Source of the DNA: Flavobacteriales bacterium
Lineage (GTDB): Bacteria > Bacteroidota > Bacteroidia > Flavobacteriales_F > PHOS-HE28
Length of the DNA: 64,000 bases
Direction: 5' to 3'
Assembly: GCA_016721825.1 (NCBI GenBank)
Contig: JADKHI010000002.1
Coordinates: 496,001-560,000 of the forward strand
Positions 1 to 9,281 of this stretch are shown in pieces; the first letter of the stretch is position 1, and each line of letters starts with the position of its first letter. Both the position numbers and the translations under genes were made by a program. Below the pieces are notes generated by a model. It had not been told where the DNA came from. It made no database searches and saw only the letters and a list, made by a program, of their open reading frames with translations.

Positions 1-963
1 GATCACTACCTGCGGTACACCCCTCAGCTGGAAGGTGCAGACGGCAATGATCAGGTCGTGGGGTGGAAAAGCCGAACGACCGGAAGGATCTTGGCCTCAT
101 GGTGGTTGCACCCGCTAGGTAGCGAGATGATCGCCGAAGCCGTTGCCGCTTCAGGTGTTATCGCCAGAACGGTCGTTCGGGAGGGGGACGAGTTATCCAT
201 AGAGAATCGGGAGGGCATCGCGAATTTCAAGATCAACCAAAAGGTCATTGGTTCAGGCAGCATTGCCTCCGAGCAAGGCGCTTTCGGGCTGTTCGTACGG
301 GATCGGAGCGGAAAAGCCTCACTGAACGGGTTGCGCACTTCGCTGGCTGTCCCCATCAAGATCAACACCCGGATGTTGGCCGCGACCGTTCCCTACAGTG
401 CTCGAACGCCGGACGAGATCATCACTGTAGGAGCGAGCGGATCGCGGCTCGACATGGACCTGGGCTATGGTCCGCTCTCGGGGGATCACGTGCTCGACAT
501 CCCTGCCACGGCCGACAGCCGTAGTTGCACGGTTCTCTTTGAGCTGGACAGTGGCCGCGTCGAACACATGCGCATCGTGGAAGGTCAGGACACATACTCC
601 GTGGATGCCTCACTCTACAGCGTCGTAGGCGTGAATGAACTCGTCCTGTACGACCAACCTGAGAGCTACTTTGAAGAAGCAATTCCCCCCTTCCATCTCG
701 ACCTACAGGACCAGGTATTGATGACCCCGAACGGGGACAATGCCAACGATGTGTTCCGGGTCCTTGGCCTCGTAGGCATGCCTCAATATGGTCTTACGAT
801 CACGGATCGGGACGCGAACATTCTGTTCCAAAGCGAGGATCCGAGCTCCTCTTGGAACGGACGTTTCATGAACACAGGGAGCGCCGCCGTTGACGGTGTT
901 TACCGGTACGAGATCATGCTCGATGGTGTAGCACACAACGGTCAATTCCTGCTGAAGAACTAA
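1..963 (+). CDS. Partial secreted protein with gliding-motility-associated C-terminal (T9SS type B) domain
   Basis: The frame is open from the first base, so the N-terminus lies outside the window; only the last 320 residues are seen. The final ~85 residues contain LMTPNGDNANDVFRV, then an Ig-like stretch with FQSEDPSSSWNGRF and VDGVYRYEIML. This is the hallmark of the gliding-motility-associated C-terminal domain (CHU_C/TIGR04131 type), which sends proteins through the type IX secretion system to the surface of Bacteroidota. The upstream part is beta-rich with no family I recognise. It is followed after 3-12 bases by an OmpH-like gene, so it is probably the first visible member of the operon that runs to the RHS genes. 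Confidence 0.8.
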   Translation, partial: DHYLRYTPQLEGADGNDQVVGWKSRTTGRILASWWLHPLGSEMIAEAVAASGVIARTVVREGDELSIENREGIANFKINQKVIGSGSIASEQGAFGLFVRDRSGKASLNGLRTSLAVPIKINTRMLAATVPYSARTPDEIITVGASGSRLDMDLGYGPLSGDHVLDIPATADSRSCTVLFELDSGRVEHMRIVEGQDTYSVDASLYSVVGVNELVLYDQPESYFEEAIPPFHLDLQDQVLMTPNGDNANDVFRVLGLVGMPQYGLTITDRDANILFQSEDPSSSWNGRFMNTGSAAVDGVYRYEIMLDGVAHNGQFLLKN

Positions 964-975
964 CAGGTGGACATC

Positions 976-1515
976 ATGAAGAACCGCTGGCCCCTCTTAC
1001 TCGTCGCGCTGTTCCTGGCCGGGAATCTCGCACTGGGCGTATGGTCCTTGAAGCGAACGCCGCGTATAGCCTACGTCCGTTCCCAAGAACTCGTCTATGG
1101 CTATTTCGGAATGAAGGAGGCCATGAGCTCTTTCCAGCTGGAACAAGAGGGCTGGAAAGCCAACATGGATACGCTCACCACGGACCTGCGGAGAAATATG
1201 GAAGCACTGCGCGGTCCCGGAAGCGGTGGAACGGATCGGTCACAGAACGAAGATGCCGTGCGAAAACAACGGGATGACCTTGCCCGCTATGCCGACGCCA
1301 TGGAGAAGAAACTTCAACAGAAGGAACAGGAAATGCTCGCCACGGTCCTGGGTCAGGTCAACAGTTTCATTGAGCAGTATGCGGCCGATAAGGGCTACGA
1401 CATGGTATTGGGCACCACGGACGAGGGCAGTCTCTTGTACGGGGATGGTGCAATGGACATTACAGAGGAAGTGTTGACCGCTTTGAACCAGGATCACCAA
1501 GGAGCGCAGCCATGA
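976..1515 (+). CDS. OmpH/Skp-family-like periplasmic chaperone-type protein
   Basis: A 179-residue protein with an N-terminal hydrophobic segment (residues ~5-22, signal peptide or anchor) followed by IAYVRSQELVYGYFGMKEA, the usual opening of OmpH/Skp proteins. A charged, probably coiled-coil middle and a C-terminal segment (YAADKGYDMVLGTTDEGSLL) close in the style of that family. Skp-like proteins hold unfolded outer-membrane proteins in the periplasm; here it may assist the giant secreted proteins of this operon (inference). A GTG at 967 would add three residues; ATG 976 is preferred because it begins directly before the hydrophobic segment. The stop overlaps the next start (ATGA). Confidence 0.72.
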   Translation: MKNRWPLLLVALFLAGNLALGVWSLKRTPRIAYVRSQELVYGYFGMKEAMSSFQLEQEGWKANMDTLTTDLRRNMEALRGPGSGGTDRSQNEDAVRKQRDDLARYADAMEKKLQQKEQEMLATVLGQVNSFIEQYAADKGYDMVLGTTDEGSLLYGDGAMDITEEVLTALNQDHQGAQP

Positions 1516-2132
1516 AACGCAACACTGCACTGCTTGCCTTGGTCCTGCTCTTCTGCAGGTGCTCCGATAGCGCAAAGCCGCTTCGGTTGAACGAAATGCT
1601 GGCCTATGCCAATGCGCCGGAGAACGGCTTGGTGCGCAGCCGTGATGTGCAGGGGATCCGGACCACAGTGCGCCTGATCCCACCGCAGCTTGAAGCCTTA
1701 CGCGATCGCGTGACCAATGCAACCGACCTGGACTCGGCTGTTAAAGAGCAGGACCGGCAGCTCTGCTTCCTGGTGAATCTGGGCCCCGATGGGAAGCACT
1801 TCAAAGGAGATGTGATGTACTCAGGGGCGCAGAGCAAGGAAGAATTCCTGCAACAGGCCTATGACCTCAATTTCAATTGGGAAGCGATGGTTTCACTGCG
1901 CTGCGGGGGGCGCACCTATGCCCCTGTGCTCAGCAGCCTGGAGAACACCTACAGCCTAACGAAAGACCGAAATGTGATGCTCGTATTCGTTCCGGAGACA
2001 AGCGGGGATCCAGCGTTCTATGGCTCTGAGCAATTGGAGCTGGTGATCGCCGACGAACACCTCGGCACCGGCATCCAACACTTCACCTTCGACCGTGCCG
2101 CCTTGCGCAAGGTCCCACAACCGACCGTATGA
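1512..2132 (+). CDS. Small secreted or lipoprotein, unknown function
   Basis: This 206-residue protein begins MKRNTALLALVLLFCRCSDS, a short signal peptide ending in cysteines. The fit to a lipobox is imperfect (LFCRC), so it is either a lipoprotein or a secreted protein. I do not recognise the family of the mature part. It overlaps the OmpH-like gene upstream and the 6.4-kb RHS-type gene downstream, both by ATGA overlaps, so the three are almost certainly co-translated. That context suggests an accessory role for the RHS system, but no residue motif supports a specific function. Confidence 0.7.
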   Translation: MKRNTALLALVLLFCRCSDSAKPLRLNEMLAYANAPENGLVRSRDVQGIRTTVRLIPPQLEALRDRVTNATDLDSAVKEQDRQLCFLVNLGPDGKHFKGDVMYSGAQSKEEFLQQAYDLNFNWEAMVSLRCGGRTYAPVLSSLENTYSLTKDRNVMLVFVPETSGDPAFYGSEQLELVIADEHLGTGIQHFTFDRAALRKVPQPTV

Positions 2133-5100
2133 ACATGGCCAGCCCCAAGCGCACCCGGTACCAACGCTTCTCCCGCCCCATGCGGATAGTGTCCGCGTTC
2201 ACGATCCTGTCGTTGTTGGGGGACGTGATCTACCCAACAGCAGCCTACGCACTCACCTCCGGACCGGCCCAACCCGAGTTCACCAGCTTCGAGCCGGTGG
2301 TGACCACCAACATGGTGAACGAGTTCACCGGTGACTTCACCTACAACTTGCCCGTGCTCCAGATCCCTGGGCCCAACGGCGGCGGGTATGCGCTCTCACT
2401 CTCCTACCACGGTGGTTCCAATCATGAGGAAGAGGCAAGCTGGGTCGGCTATGGTTGGACCTTGAACCCCGGCGCCATCAATCGGCAAATGCGCGGGTTA
2501 CCGGACGATTGGAAAGATCAACAGGTCAAGTACTGGAATAAGACCATCCCACAGCGCACCGTTTCGATCACCGGTCAACTGGAGCCTGAAGCCTTTAGCA
2601 GTGCGGTACAACTAAGTGGACATGGTACGATCCGCTATAACAACTACCGGGGGTATGGGTACACCCTGGGTATGGGTGCCCACTTGAGCCAGGGTGTGGT
2701 GAACATCGGATACAGTGTCACGGATGGCTCGGAGAGCTTCTCGCTTCAGGTCAATCCTTCCATGCTCGGCAAAGAGAATCGCGCAGATGCGAAAAAACAC
2801 ATGGCGGACTTGAAGCGAAAAAGACGCGACAAGGCCTTTGACCGCACCAGCCAATACGACTTCCGACCTACGAAGATCAAAGGCGCACATCTGAAGCGAA
2901 TGAGCTTCAATAGTGCAGGCATTGCGAACGCATTCATCTCCAAGGCGCTCAATCCACAGGGCTATTCGCTCACCACCCCAGCAATGAAAGATGGAGAGGC
3001 GTGGACCCTATCCCTGGGTGGCATGGTCGCACCTGCTCCCTTGCCAGTCGGCATGAACGCTGCCCTTTCTGGACAATACAGCGTCCAACAGCCCCTTCCC
3101 GAGCAGGATGTTAAATCATCGGGCTACCTGTACACAACCAATAGTGATGCTGAAGGTCTGGACTACCATACAGAGAACCTATCCTCGTACGAGCGGCGCG
3201 ACAAGTTCCTAAGCCTGCCGGTCTCCGACGCGGACCAGTTCGCCATCACCGGTGAGGGCATCTCCGGCTCAGCACGGCTCTTCCAACGGCAGATCGCTCC
3301 GTTCAGACCAGTGCGTACCACGAGCACCACCACCCTTGCTCGCATTGGAGGTGAGTTCACTGCAGGGGCTTGGCTCGGGCTTGGTTGGCAGTTCCAATTG
3401 GGCGAACAGCACCTATCGGTCAACGACTGGTCATCCGGACCCACAGGAGGACAGCCTTTCGATGAGCCCTACCTGTTCCGCATGGCCAACGACCAAGGCG
3501 GATGGATCCGGTACAGCGACAACGACGATGCGGAGCAGGCTGAAGCCACGATGGGTGCCCCTGGCGCCTCGTTGGCCGGTCGCTATGCCAACAACGGCGA
3601 GCGGCCCGGAAGGTCGAGCCACATGGGTTTTACGCTGGTGAACCCGAGCGGTACGAGCGAGACAACCAGCACACCGAGCAACTTCTTCCGGCGTTACGAG
3701 AAAGGAGACCTGAGCAAGGGATTGGATCCGCTGAACAGCCTCGCCTTCCTGCAACCAATCGAATTTGACCGTGCACAATTGCCAGACGACCAACTTGGAG
3801 AACTGTCGATACTGAACGGACAAGGGCAACGGTACAACTACGGCCTTCCGGTCTACGCTCGGAACGAACATTCCTTGAGCTACTCCATTGAGGAAGGCAA
3901 CACCACGGTAACTGACCTATCGCGGGCTCATAGCGTTAATGACCCCGACGACGCCGCTTTCAAGGCAGGGCGGGACGCTGCTGCACCTTATGCGACCAGT
4001 CACCTCCTCACCTCGATCCAAGACCCGGACTACCTCGACCTCACCAACAACGGACCCAGTCTGGACGACCTGGGGGGCTTCACCATTTTCCGCTACACCC
4101 AACAGTCCGGCAGCAGCGACAAGAGCGGTGGAGGGAATTGGTACAATTGGCGCATGCCCTACAGCGGCTTCGATTACTCCATCGGCGCGATCAGCGAATG
4201 CCATGATGATCGGATCTCCTATGCGGATGGTGAGAAAGAGCTTTACTACCTGGCCACAGTAGAGACCAAGAGCCATGTGGCCGTGTTCGAACTGAGTGAC
4301 CCTGGCACCCGGCGGGACGCATATGGCGCACCAACGATCGATCCTTGGCAGGCCTCTCCAGCTCAAGGTTTGGACAAGCAGCGCTACTTGAAGTCCATCA
4401 AACTCTACTCAAGGGCTGAGTATGCGATCTACTGCGTCAACACTAACCTTGCCCGACCGATCAAGACGGTCCACTTCGACTATGACTATTCGGCTTGGAA
4501 AGGCGCAGGAGCCAACGCCCCGTCGAATAGCTATGCGAACGAAGGCAAGCTGACCCTGAAAAGGGTATGGACCGAATACAACGGCACGGTTCCGGCCAAG
4601 ATCGCTCCGTATCAATTCGACTACACCTACGCCCCCTCCTACCCTGCGCCCTACGCGGCCTTGGTATCGCCCTACGCCGGTGTGAACGAGACACCATCCT
4701 ACGGTGAGGCCTTTGCCCCTGATCCGTGGGGCAACTACCGCGCTGATGGTCAAGCCCGTGCACAGACCATATGCCCTTGGATCGACCAAGCAGTCATGGG
4801 TGCCACCACTCCAACGTTCGATCCTTCCGCATGGCAGCTCAAGCGGATCACGTTGCCTTCCGGCGGAGAGATCCATGTGCAGTACGAGCCGGACGATTAC
4901 CTCTTCGTACAGGACCAACCGAGCCACGGCATGGTGAGCATGCTGGGTTGGAATACAGGGCCCACCCAACAGACCCCGCTCAACGCTTACGACGAAGTCC
5001 TGCTCGACCTGTCCGTGCTCGGAGCTTGGCCAACGACGAATACCGACGAAGCCTTGCTGCGCATGCGGAATCTGATCCAGAATGAATACGTCGGCAAGGA

Positions 5101-8100
5101 CAAGCGGATGTTTTTCCGCATGCTCTATCGCTTTATGGACAATGTGAACGGGACGGACCCGATCGCCCATGGCAAGAACATGGAGTTCATCGAAGGCTAC
5201 GCAGAGGTCGTGGACGTTCAGATCGTTCAAGCGACGAACCCAGGTGAATACACCTTGTCGATCCGATTCGCCGATGTGGATCATTCATTGCCAGAGGATG
5301 TTTGCAGGGATCTGTTCAAAGCTCAGAAACGAGGCCGCACCATTACCAACGCGAATTGCAGCTGCTACGATGGACCGAGCAGTGTGGCGCAATTGGAGCA
5401 GGCGGGGGATCTGATCGACTTCGGAGTCGCACAAGGTGGTACCCCCCCCCCTCCTGACCCATTGTCCACGATAACGGGTGCTGCGGGCTTCCTGATCGGA
5501 TTTGTCACCTCTCCGGCTTCATGCGATGAGGTCGTACTTGACCACAGCTATCTCCGCGTTCCCTTGCCCATGCGGAAATACGGCGGTGGCTTGCGTGTCA
5601 AACGCCTTTTGATGGTGGATCCGACCGGGATCGCTGAAGGCTACCCGGCGGTCTACGGCACTGAATACAAGTATGCCATTGTCGATGACGAGGGGAACGA
5701 GCTCAGCAGCGGCGTTGCCACCAATGAACCAGCCTCTATAAGCGCTGAAAACCCGCTCGTAAGGCCCTTGGAACGGTTCAGCCAGGGTTGGCCCAGTCGT
5801 GTGATCGCTGGACGCGACCGCGAACAAAGCGAAGGTCCCTTGGGCATGAGCATCTACCCTGCGCCGAGCGTGGGCTATTCCCAAGTGATCATCTCGAACA
5901 TTGGTCAAACTCAACTGGGCGTTGGCTGCACACCGAACGGCGCGGGATTCATCGCCAAGGAATTCAATACGGCCAAAGATCACCCGGTCAAATTCGAGAT
6001 GACCGGCATCGGCAATGCCCCACCGATCTATCTACCAGTGATCACCCCCTGGGTCACCACGATCATCGATAGAAAGAGCGTCACCCAAGGCTTCGTGCTC
6101 AAGTTCAACAACATGCACGGGCAGATCAAGTCGGAGACAACGTATAGCGGCAACGTCTCGGAGCTGCTAAGTCTCAACCCGGCCGGAGCTGCGTACAGTT
6201 CCCGATCCGAGTACGATTACTACGGAGATGGTGAGGAGATCCCCACGCTAGTGGACCGCTATGGCCACACGGCGCTGCGGCCCCTCGGCCAGGAGATGGA
6301 CGTGACCATTGAGGGCCGCACTTCCAAGGATGAGATGGACGACGCTGCTGTGGAGGTTGATATCGGCACCGGCATCCCGTTGCCTCCTGGCGTTTCAGCG
6401 TCACCCTCGGTCACCTACATCAACACCACGATCCGGGCGCATACCACGACCAAGGTGATCACCTATCCGGCGATCTTAAAGCGCACGCACACCAAGGTGG
6501 ACGGTATCATTCACATGACGGAGCCCATCGCCTTCGACCCAGCGACCGGTGAGCCGGCGATCGTGCGCACACACGACGGCTTCTTGCCGAACCTGGGCAG
6601 CACTGCAGACCTGTCCTCCGCCACGGCCGGCATCTACACCAAGCACACGATCCCGGCCCACATGCCTTACCCGAACCTGGGGCAGATCGCCAAGGGTGAG
6701 CGGAAAGTGGTCCTTCCCCTTTCCGTCACGTTGACCTGCACCAGTGCGACGGCTAACGCGGCTCAGGTATCGGTGGCACCCGGCAGCGTGAGCAATGGCG
6801 TCTGTGACCTGCTTGGAGCCCTCTGCCAAGGTGATCTGCTGGCCTTCTACCCAACGGGATCCCCGGGAGCCAAGCTGTACCATCTGGAGCGTGTCGATCC
6901 AGCAGGGCCGACCCTGTTCCTGCACAAGGCGATCCAATCGAGTGCGCTGGCAAGCAGTGCCGTTATGAACCGCATGGAGGTGGTGCGCAGCGGTTGCAGC
7001 AACCAATTGGGAGCACCGGCCGGTGAGTACACCGTGTATGATGACGGGCAGCTGAACCTAACGAGCGACTGGAGCTTGCGCCAACTGTTCGTTGATGCAT
7101 TGAACACGATGCTATGGGGGCCTGTGGCGATCGACTACGCCAATGGTGCACCCTACAGCAGCCATGCGGTCAACGTTCCTCCAGGGCTCTCGTTCCTGAA
7201 TGATGCGGAGGAGTGTGGTGTATTCGATGGCGAGGTGTACTTCGAACCTGTGCAACAAGGCTCGAACACGGTACCTGCGCTCATCAGCAGCGTCGCTGTT
7301 CCACCCGAGGGTTTTGACTATTGCGACGATCCCTTCGAAATGAGCTTCGTGGAATCGATGAACAGCTGGGGTTCCTTCGCGCTGGACCCGAGCACCGGGC
7401 AGATCGTGTACAAGCCTGCGGACAGCCCGTGCTACCCGATCCTGATCACCTGCCCGCAGCTCTGCCCTGCCGAGCCCGAGTATGTGGTGGAGAAGGTGGT
7501 GAGCTGCAATGCAACGGTCTACTCGGACATCTGGAATTATGAGGAAGCGGATTACGGGATCACCGCAGGCATCTACAACCCCTTCGAGACCGGCAAGCGC
7601 GGGCAGTGGCGACCCGATTCGACCTACGCCTTCCGCGAGGCCACGGAGTCCGGCGGACTGAACAGGAACACGGGGTGGTTCACCATGCCCTTCTTCGACT
7701 ACGATGTGGTGACGAACAACGATCCGAACCGGTGGATCGAGACCAACCACGTGGTGGCCTACTCCCCCGACGGACAAGCGTTGGAGGAAGAGAACGCCCT
7801 AGGTATCCGCAGTTGCAGCAAGTTCGGATACGACCGCCAGCTGCCCTACCTGGTCGCACAGAATAGCGCAAGCCCCTTGGTCCTGTTCGAAAGCTTCGAG
7901 AAGCAATACACGAGCGGTACGTATTTGGAGGACCGTGTGCAGTTCTCTTGGAACTCCTACGGGACGATCAACACCGCAGCAGCACATGCGGGTAAGAAGA
8001 GCTTCTCGTCGAGCACCGCCTCTGCCTTCCTCTACCGATCGGGAACAAGGTCGTTGGGATACACGCTGGCGGCACCGAAGGCCATGCAGGTGAAGGCTTG

Positions 8101-8539
8101 GTTCCGCAGCAAGGACGTCACGGGCTTCATCGACCCGATCGCTCCGGCGGTCACACTGAACACACAACCGGCGGTGCCCATGAAGGTGGTCGCCAGGGTC
8201 GGTGAATGGGTGCAGTGCCAAGCAACGGTCGATCTGCCTTCCGGTAGCGCGGCCTACAGCATCGACATCACCTGCGTGAACGTGGCAGCGAATTCGGGCA
8301 CCACGTGGATCGATGATGTACGCGTGCAGCCCAAGGACGCGCAGATGACCGCTTACGTGTACGACCCGAACAACTACCGCTTGCTCGCCACATTCGATGA
8401 CCAGCACTTCGGCATGTACTACCAGTACAACGATGAGGGCAAGCTGGTCCGCAAGCTGATCGAGACCGAGCGCGGGCTGCGGACCGTGCAGGAGACCCAG
8501 TACAACACACCGCAGGACCAGAACCGCCAATGGCCATGA
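2129..8539 (+). CDS. Giant RHS-associated secreted protein (N-terminal half of a two-gene RHS system)
   Basis: A 2136-residue protein with a signal-type N-terminus (hydrophobic ~residues 19-40, ending AAYA). Residues ~50-130 hold the Bacteroidota RHS opening, with LSLSYHGGSNHEEEASWVGY and GWTLNPGAINRQMRG. A long beta-rich region follows, then a jelly-roll or carbohydrate-binding-like stretch near residues 1915-2065 (SFEKQYTSG...), and finally AYVYDPNNYRLLATFDDQ plus YYQYNDEGKLVRKLI, the YD-type motif seen in RHS proteins. RHS proteins build a beta-cocoon around a variable C-terminal payload; here the cocoon seems split between this gene and the one starting at 9282. ATG 2129 overlaps the preceding stop. 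A run of ten C at 5442-5451 lies in frame and could slip. Confidence 0.8.
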   Translation: MNMASPKRTRYQRFSRPMRIVSAFTILSLLGDVIYPTAAYALTSGPAQPEFTSFEPVVTTNMVNEFTGDFTYNLPVLQIPGPNGGGYALSLSYHGGSNHEEEASWVGYGWTLNPGAINRQMRGLPDDWKDQQVKYWNKTIPQRTVSITGQLEPEAFSSAVQLSGHGTIRYNNYRGYGYTLGMGAHLSQGVVNIGYSVTDGSESFSLQVNPSMLGKENRADAKKHMADLKRKRRDKAFDRTSQYDFRPTKIKGAHLKRMSFNSAGIANAFISKALNPQGYSLTTPAMKDGEAWTLSLGGMVAPAPLPVGMNAALSGQYSVQQPLPEQDVKSSGYLYTTNSDAEGLDYHTENLSSYERRDKFLSLPVSDADQFAITGEGISGSARLFQRQIAPFRPVRTTSTTTLARIGGEFTAGAWLGLGWQFQLGEQHLSVNDWSSGPTGGQPFDEPYLFRMANDQGGWIRYSDNDDAEQAEATMGAPGASLAGRYANNGERPGRSSHMGFTLVNPSGTSETTSTPSNFFRRYEKGDLSKGLDPLNSLAFLQPIEFDRAQLPDDQLGELSILNGQGQRYNYGLPVYARNEHSLSYSIEEGNTTVTDLSRAHSVNDPDDAAFKAGRDAAAPYATSHLLTSIQDPDYLDLTNNGPSLDDLGGFTIFRYTQQSGSSDKSGGGNWYNWRMPYSGFDYSIGAISECHDDRISYADGEKELYYLATVETKSHVAVFELSDPGTRRDAYGAPTIDPWQASPAQGLDKQRYLKSIKLYSRAEYAIYCVNTNLARPIKTVHFDYDYSAWKGAGANAPSNSYANEGKLTLKRVWTEYNGTVPAKIAPYQFDYTYAPSYPAPYAALVSPYAGVNETPSYGEAFAPDPWGNYRADGQARAQTICPWIDQAVMGATTPTFDPSAWQLKRITLPSGGEIHVQYEPDDYLFVQDQPSHGMVSMLGWNTGPTQQTPLNAYDEVLLDLSVLGAWPTTNTDEALLRMRNLIQNEYVGKDKRMFFRMLYRFMDNVNGTDPIAHGKNMEFIEGYAEVVDVQIVQATNPGEYTLSIRFADVDHSLPEDVCRDLFKAQKRGRTITNANCSCYDGPSSVAQLEQAGDLIDFGVAQGGTPPPPDPLSTITGAAGFLIGFVTSPASCDEVVLDHSYLRVPLPMRKYGGGLRVKRLLMVDPTGIAEGYPAVYGTEYKYAIVDDEGNELSSGVATNEPASISAENPLVRPLERFSQGWPSRVIAGRDREQSEGPLGMSIYPAPSVGYSQVIISNIGQTQLGVGCTPNGAGFIAKEFNTAKDHPVKFEMTGIGNAPPIYLPVITPWVTTIIDRKSVTQGFVLKFNNMHGQIKSETTYSGNVSELLSLNPAGAAYSSRSEYDYYGDGEEIPTLVDRYGHTALRPLGQEMDVTIEGRTSKDEMDDAAVEVDIGTGIPLPPGVSASPSVTYINTTIRAHTTTKVITYPAILKRTHTKVDGIIHMTEPIAFDPATGEPAIVRTHDGFLPNLGSTADLSSATAGIYTKHTIPAHMPYPNLGQIAKGERKVVLPLSVTLTCTSATANAAQVSVAPGSVSNGVCDLLGALCQGDLLAFYPTGSPGAKLYHLERVDPAGPTLFLHKAIQSSALASSAVMNRMEVVRSGCSNQLGAPAGEYTVYDDGQLNLTSDWSLRQLFVDALNTMLWGPVAIDYANGAPYSSHAVNVPPGLSFLNDAEECGVFDGEVYFEPVQQGSNTVPALISSVAVPPEGFDYCDDPFEMSFVESMNSWGSFALDPSTGQIVYKPADSPCYPILITCPQLCPAEPEYVVEKVVSCNATVYSDIWNYEEADYGITAGIYNPFETGKRGQWRPDSTYAFREATESGGLNRNTGWFTMPFFDYDVVTNNDPNRWIETNHVVAYSPDGQALEEENALGIRSCSKFGYDRQLPYLVAQNSASPLVLFESFEKQYTSGTYLEDRVQFSWNSYGTINTAAAHAGKKSFSSSTASAFLYRSGTRSLGYTLAAPKAMQVKAWFRSKDVTGFIDPIAPAVTLNTQPAVPMKVVARVGEWVQCQATVDLPSGSAAYSIDITCVNVAANSGTTWIDDVRVQPKDAQMTAYVYDPNNYRLLATFDDQHFGMYYQYNDEGKLVRKLIETERGLRTVQETQYNTPQDQNRQWP
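5442..5451 (+). repeat. Poly-C tract (10 C) inside the RHS gene
   Basis: Ten consecutive C encode the core of a Pro stretch (GGTPPPPDP) around residue 1107 of the 2136-residue RHS protein. Homopolymers of this length are typical slippage sites. A gain or loss of one base would shift the frame and truncate the protein near its middle. It could equally be a place where read errors occur. Confidence 0.85.
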
Positions 8540-9270
8540 GGAAGCACGGATCGATCACCACCACACTGCTTTTGCTTGTCGGACTTCACGTGCAGGCGCA
8601 GGACGATTGCAAGGCCAAGCTTCAGGCCGTTGTGCACCACATGCAGCAGCAAGTGCAAGAGGCGCCCGAGCAGGCCCTGAAAGCGCGACTGGAGATCACC
8701 AGCCAGGCTGAAGGCGAAGCACCCGCCGTGAAGATGACCACCGGTATGGCGGTCGGCATGGGTCGCACCATTGTGGAGAACGAGCACTTCAGCAGCTTCA
8801 CCGATGGGGAGTCGCGTGTGGTGGTGCTGCATGATGAGGACCAGGTTCTGGTCTATCCGCAACCCACCGGCGGAAAGATCAGCGCGGCCAGCTGGGAGCA
8901 GTTCAACGACACTTTGATCCGCGTGAGTAACGTGGCCCAATGCGGCACGGCGCGTACGAGCAACGGAACGGAAATGACCGTGGAGCTGCACGTGCCCGCT
9001 TCCGTGAAAGGCGCTGTGCAGAGCATCCAGTACACGGTGGACCTGGACCGCCAACAGGTGACCGATATGAGCACCCGGTATCGCCCGCACCAGCAGTTGC
9101 GCAGCTATCGTGTGAAGTTCATCAGCTACCAGCCCGGACTTCTGGATCCGCGCTTGAAGCGCCCCTCCGTGGACCTGGTCCTGAAGGACGGGAAGTTGAG
9201 ACCCGCTTATACCGGCCACCGCTTGCGGGACCGGCGTGACCCCACCGTTGTGCAGGCCCAGAACGATTGA
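8536..9270 (+). CDS. Secreted protein encoded between two RHS genes, unknown function
   Basis: A 244-residue protein starting MRKHGSITTTLLLLVGLHVQAQ, a clear signal peptide with an AQ cleavage site. ATG 8536 is chosen because it overlaps the upstream RHS stop (ATGA); an ATG at 8530 would add MA. The mature part has an N-terminal helical stretch with many Gln and Glu, then beta-rich sequence. No enzyme motif is recognised. Its position between the two halves of the RHS system suggests a dedicated periplasmic or surface partner such as an adaptor or chaperone (inference). Confidence 0.72.
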   Translation: MRKHGSITTTLLLLVGLHVQAQDDCKAKLQAVVHHMQQQVQEAPEQALKARLEITSQAEGEAPAVKMTTGMAVGMGRTIVENEHFSSFTDGESRVVVLHDEDQVLVYPQPTGGKISAASWEQFNDTLIRVSNVAQCGTARTSNGTEMTVELHVPASVKGAVQSIQYTVDLDRQQVTDMSTRYRPHQQLRSYRVKFISYQPGLLDPRLKRPSVDLVLKDGKLRPAYTGHRLRDRRDPTVVQAQND

Positions 9271-9281
9271 TACCCATCCGC

